This document shows, one piece after another, positions 5,038 through 5,830 of a stretch of 5,830 nucleotides of DNA. The position numbers were made by a program, and so were the translations under genes. The notes under the pieces are model-generated. The model did no database searches. It was not told where the DNA came from and worked only from the letters and a program-made list of their open reading frames with translations. How positions within the stretch are numbered: the stretch's first letter is position 1; each line of letters begins with the position of its first letter. This DNA is from Rhizobium sp. Q54 (GTDB lineage Bacteria > Pseudomonadota > Alphaproteobacteria > Rickettsiales > UBA1997): NCBI GenBank assembly GCA_945865745.1, contig CAMBFP010000071.1:1-5830 (forward strand), written 5' to 3'.

Positions 5038-5830
5038 ATGGCCGAATTTACTCTCCCAAAAAATTCACAAATCGACAAAAAAGCTGGAAAACTTTTTAAG
5101 GCGAAAGATGGCGCAAAAAATGTGCGCGTTTTTGATATTTACCGTTACAACCCGGAAGATGCTGAGAAGAAAAATCCTCACATCGACAAGTTCGAAATCG
5201 ACATGGACGAGTGTGGGCCAATGGTTCTTGATGCCCTCATCAAAATTAAATCTGAGCATGATTCTTCAGTAACTTTCCGCCGTTCTTGTCGTGAAGGAAT
5301 TTGCGGATCTTGCGCAATGAACATCGACGGCACCAATACCCTAGCTTGCATCAAACCCATCTCTGATTGCAAAAGTGCTGATGTAAAAGTTTACCCATTA
5401 CCGCACATGCCAGTGATCAAAGATCTTGTGCCTGACATGACCCACTTCTACGAACAATATAAATCAATCAAACCTTGGTTGCAGGCCGAAACGCCAATAA
5501 ATCCAGGCAAAGAAAGATTACAATCGCCGGAAGATCGCGAAAAATTAGATGGGCTTTACGAATGCATCATGTGCGCTTGCTGCTCAACTTCTTGCCCAAG
5601 TTACTGGTGGAATGGCGACAAATATTTAGGACCTGCAACTTTATTGCAGGCGCAAAGATGGATTGTTGATTCACGCGATGAAGCAACTGCTGAAAGATTG
5701 GACGCTCTTGAAGATCCTTTCAAACTCTATCGCTGTCACACTATCATGAACTGCGCTAACAGCTGTCCAAAGGGCTTGAATCCGGCCAAAGCAATTGGCT
5801 CAATTAAGCAGGCAATTGCCGATAGAAAGG
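5038..5830 (+). CDS. sdhB: Succinate dehydrogenase iron-sulfur subunit SdhB (3' end cut by window)
   Basis: Iron-sulfur subunit of complex II, carrying electrons from SdhA to quinone. The frame is open from ATG 5038 to the window edge, giving 264 codons with no stop. E. coli SdhB is 238 aa and aligns with an offset of 27, so only a few residues are missing. The N-terminal plant-type ferredoxin domain binds [2Fe-2S] through C84, C89, C92 (SCREGICGSC) and C104. The C-terminal domain has ECIMCACCSTSCPSYWW (175-191). C176, C179, C182 and C243 match the [4Fe-4S] ligands, and C186, C233 and C239 the [3Fe-4S] ligands. P187, W191 and H234 align with E. coli quinone-site residues P160, W164 and H207. 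The N-terminus is about 27 residues longer than in E. coli. No ribosome site is visible, only an A run before the ATG. Confidence 0.97.
   Translation, partial: MAEFTLPKNSQIDKKAGKLFKAKDGAKNVRVFDIYRYNPEDAEKKNPHIDKFEIDMDECGPMVLDALIKIKSEHDSSVTFRRSCREGICGSCAMNIDGTNTLACIKPISDCKSADVKVYPLPHMPVIKDLVPDMTHFYEQYKSIKPWLQAETPINPGKERLQSPEDREKLDGLYECIMCACCSTSCPSYWWNGDKYLGPATLLQAQRWIVDSRDEATAERLDALEDPFKLYRCHTIMNCANSCPKGLNPAKAIGSIKQAIADRK

Overview
The window is an AT-rich, densely packed stretch of bacterial chromosome with all genes on the + strand. The gene content (a frataxin/CyaY homologue, LeuB, and a complete sdhC-sdhD-sdhA-sdhB set with an alphaproteobacterial-looking SdhC/SdhD pair) points to an aerobically respiring proteobacterium, most likely a low-GC alphaproteobacterium (Rickettsiales- or Holosporales-like, or a free-living relative). 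A leuB gene argues against a strongly reduced Rickettsia, which as far as I know lacks leucine synthesis. This lineage guess rests on gene content, AT-rich codon use and short dispersed palindromic repeats, and is not certain.

Layout: (1) 14-388, cyaY, whose last 15 codons are supplied by a dispersed palindromic repeat. (2) 341-466, two oppositely oriented copies of that repeat, then a G-free leader of five hexamer units that runs straight into the leuB ATG. (3) 467-1555, leuB. (4) 1548-2156, an unrecognised gene that overlaps the end of leuB and encodes a probable exported protein with an eight-cysteine module and a Pro-rich, charged tail. (5) 2157-2301, a 145-base gap with a weak terminator-like hairpin and poor promoter candidates. 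(6) 2302-4915, sdhC, sdhD and sdhA, separated by 1 and 3 bases. (7) 4916-5037, a 122-base gap with a third copy of the repeat. (8) 5038 to the right edge, sdhB, cut by the window only a few residues from its expected end.

How the genes fit together: SdhCDAB is respiratory complex II (succinate:quinone oxidoreductase), linking the TCA cycle to the quinone pool. All family landmark residues that I could align are present: the covalent-FAD histidine, the catalytic arginine, eleven Fe-S cysteines, and the heme and quinone residues. CyaY belongs to iron-sulfur cluster assembly, which must supply the three clusters of SdhB, so its presence nearby is at least thematically coherent. LeuB is a leucine-synthesis enzyme with no partner genes visible here. 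Most starts lack a good Shine-Dalgarno sequence and are preceded by short A runs.

No strong evidence of a novel multi-gene system is visible. The items most worth a second look are the Cys-rich exported protein, the facing repeat pair that both extends frataxin and can form a long hairpin before leuB, and the repeat that separates sdhB from sdhCDA. No tRNA, rRNA, CRISPR array, insertion sequence or phage gene was recognised.
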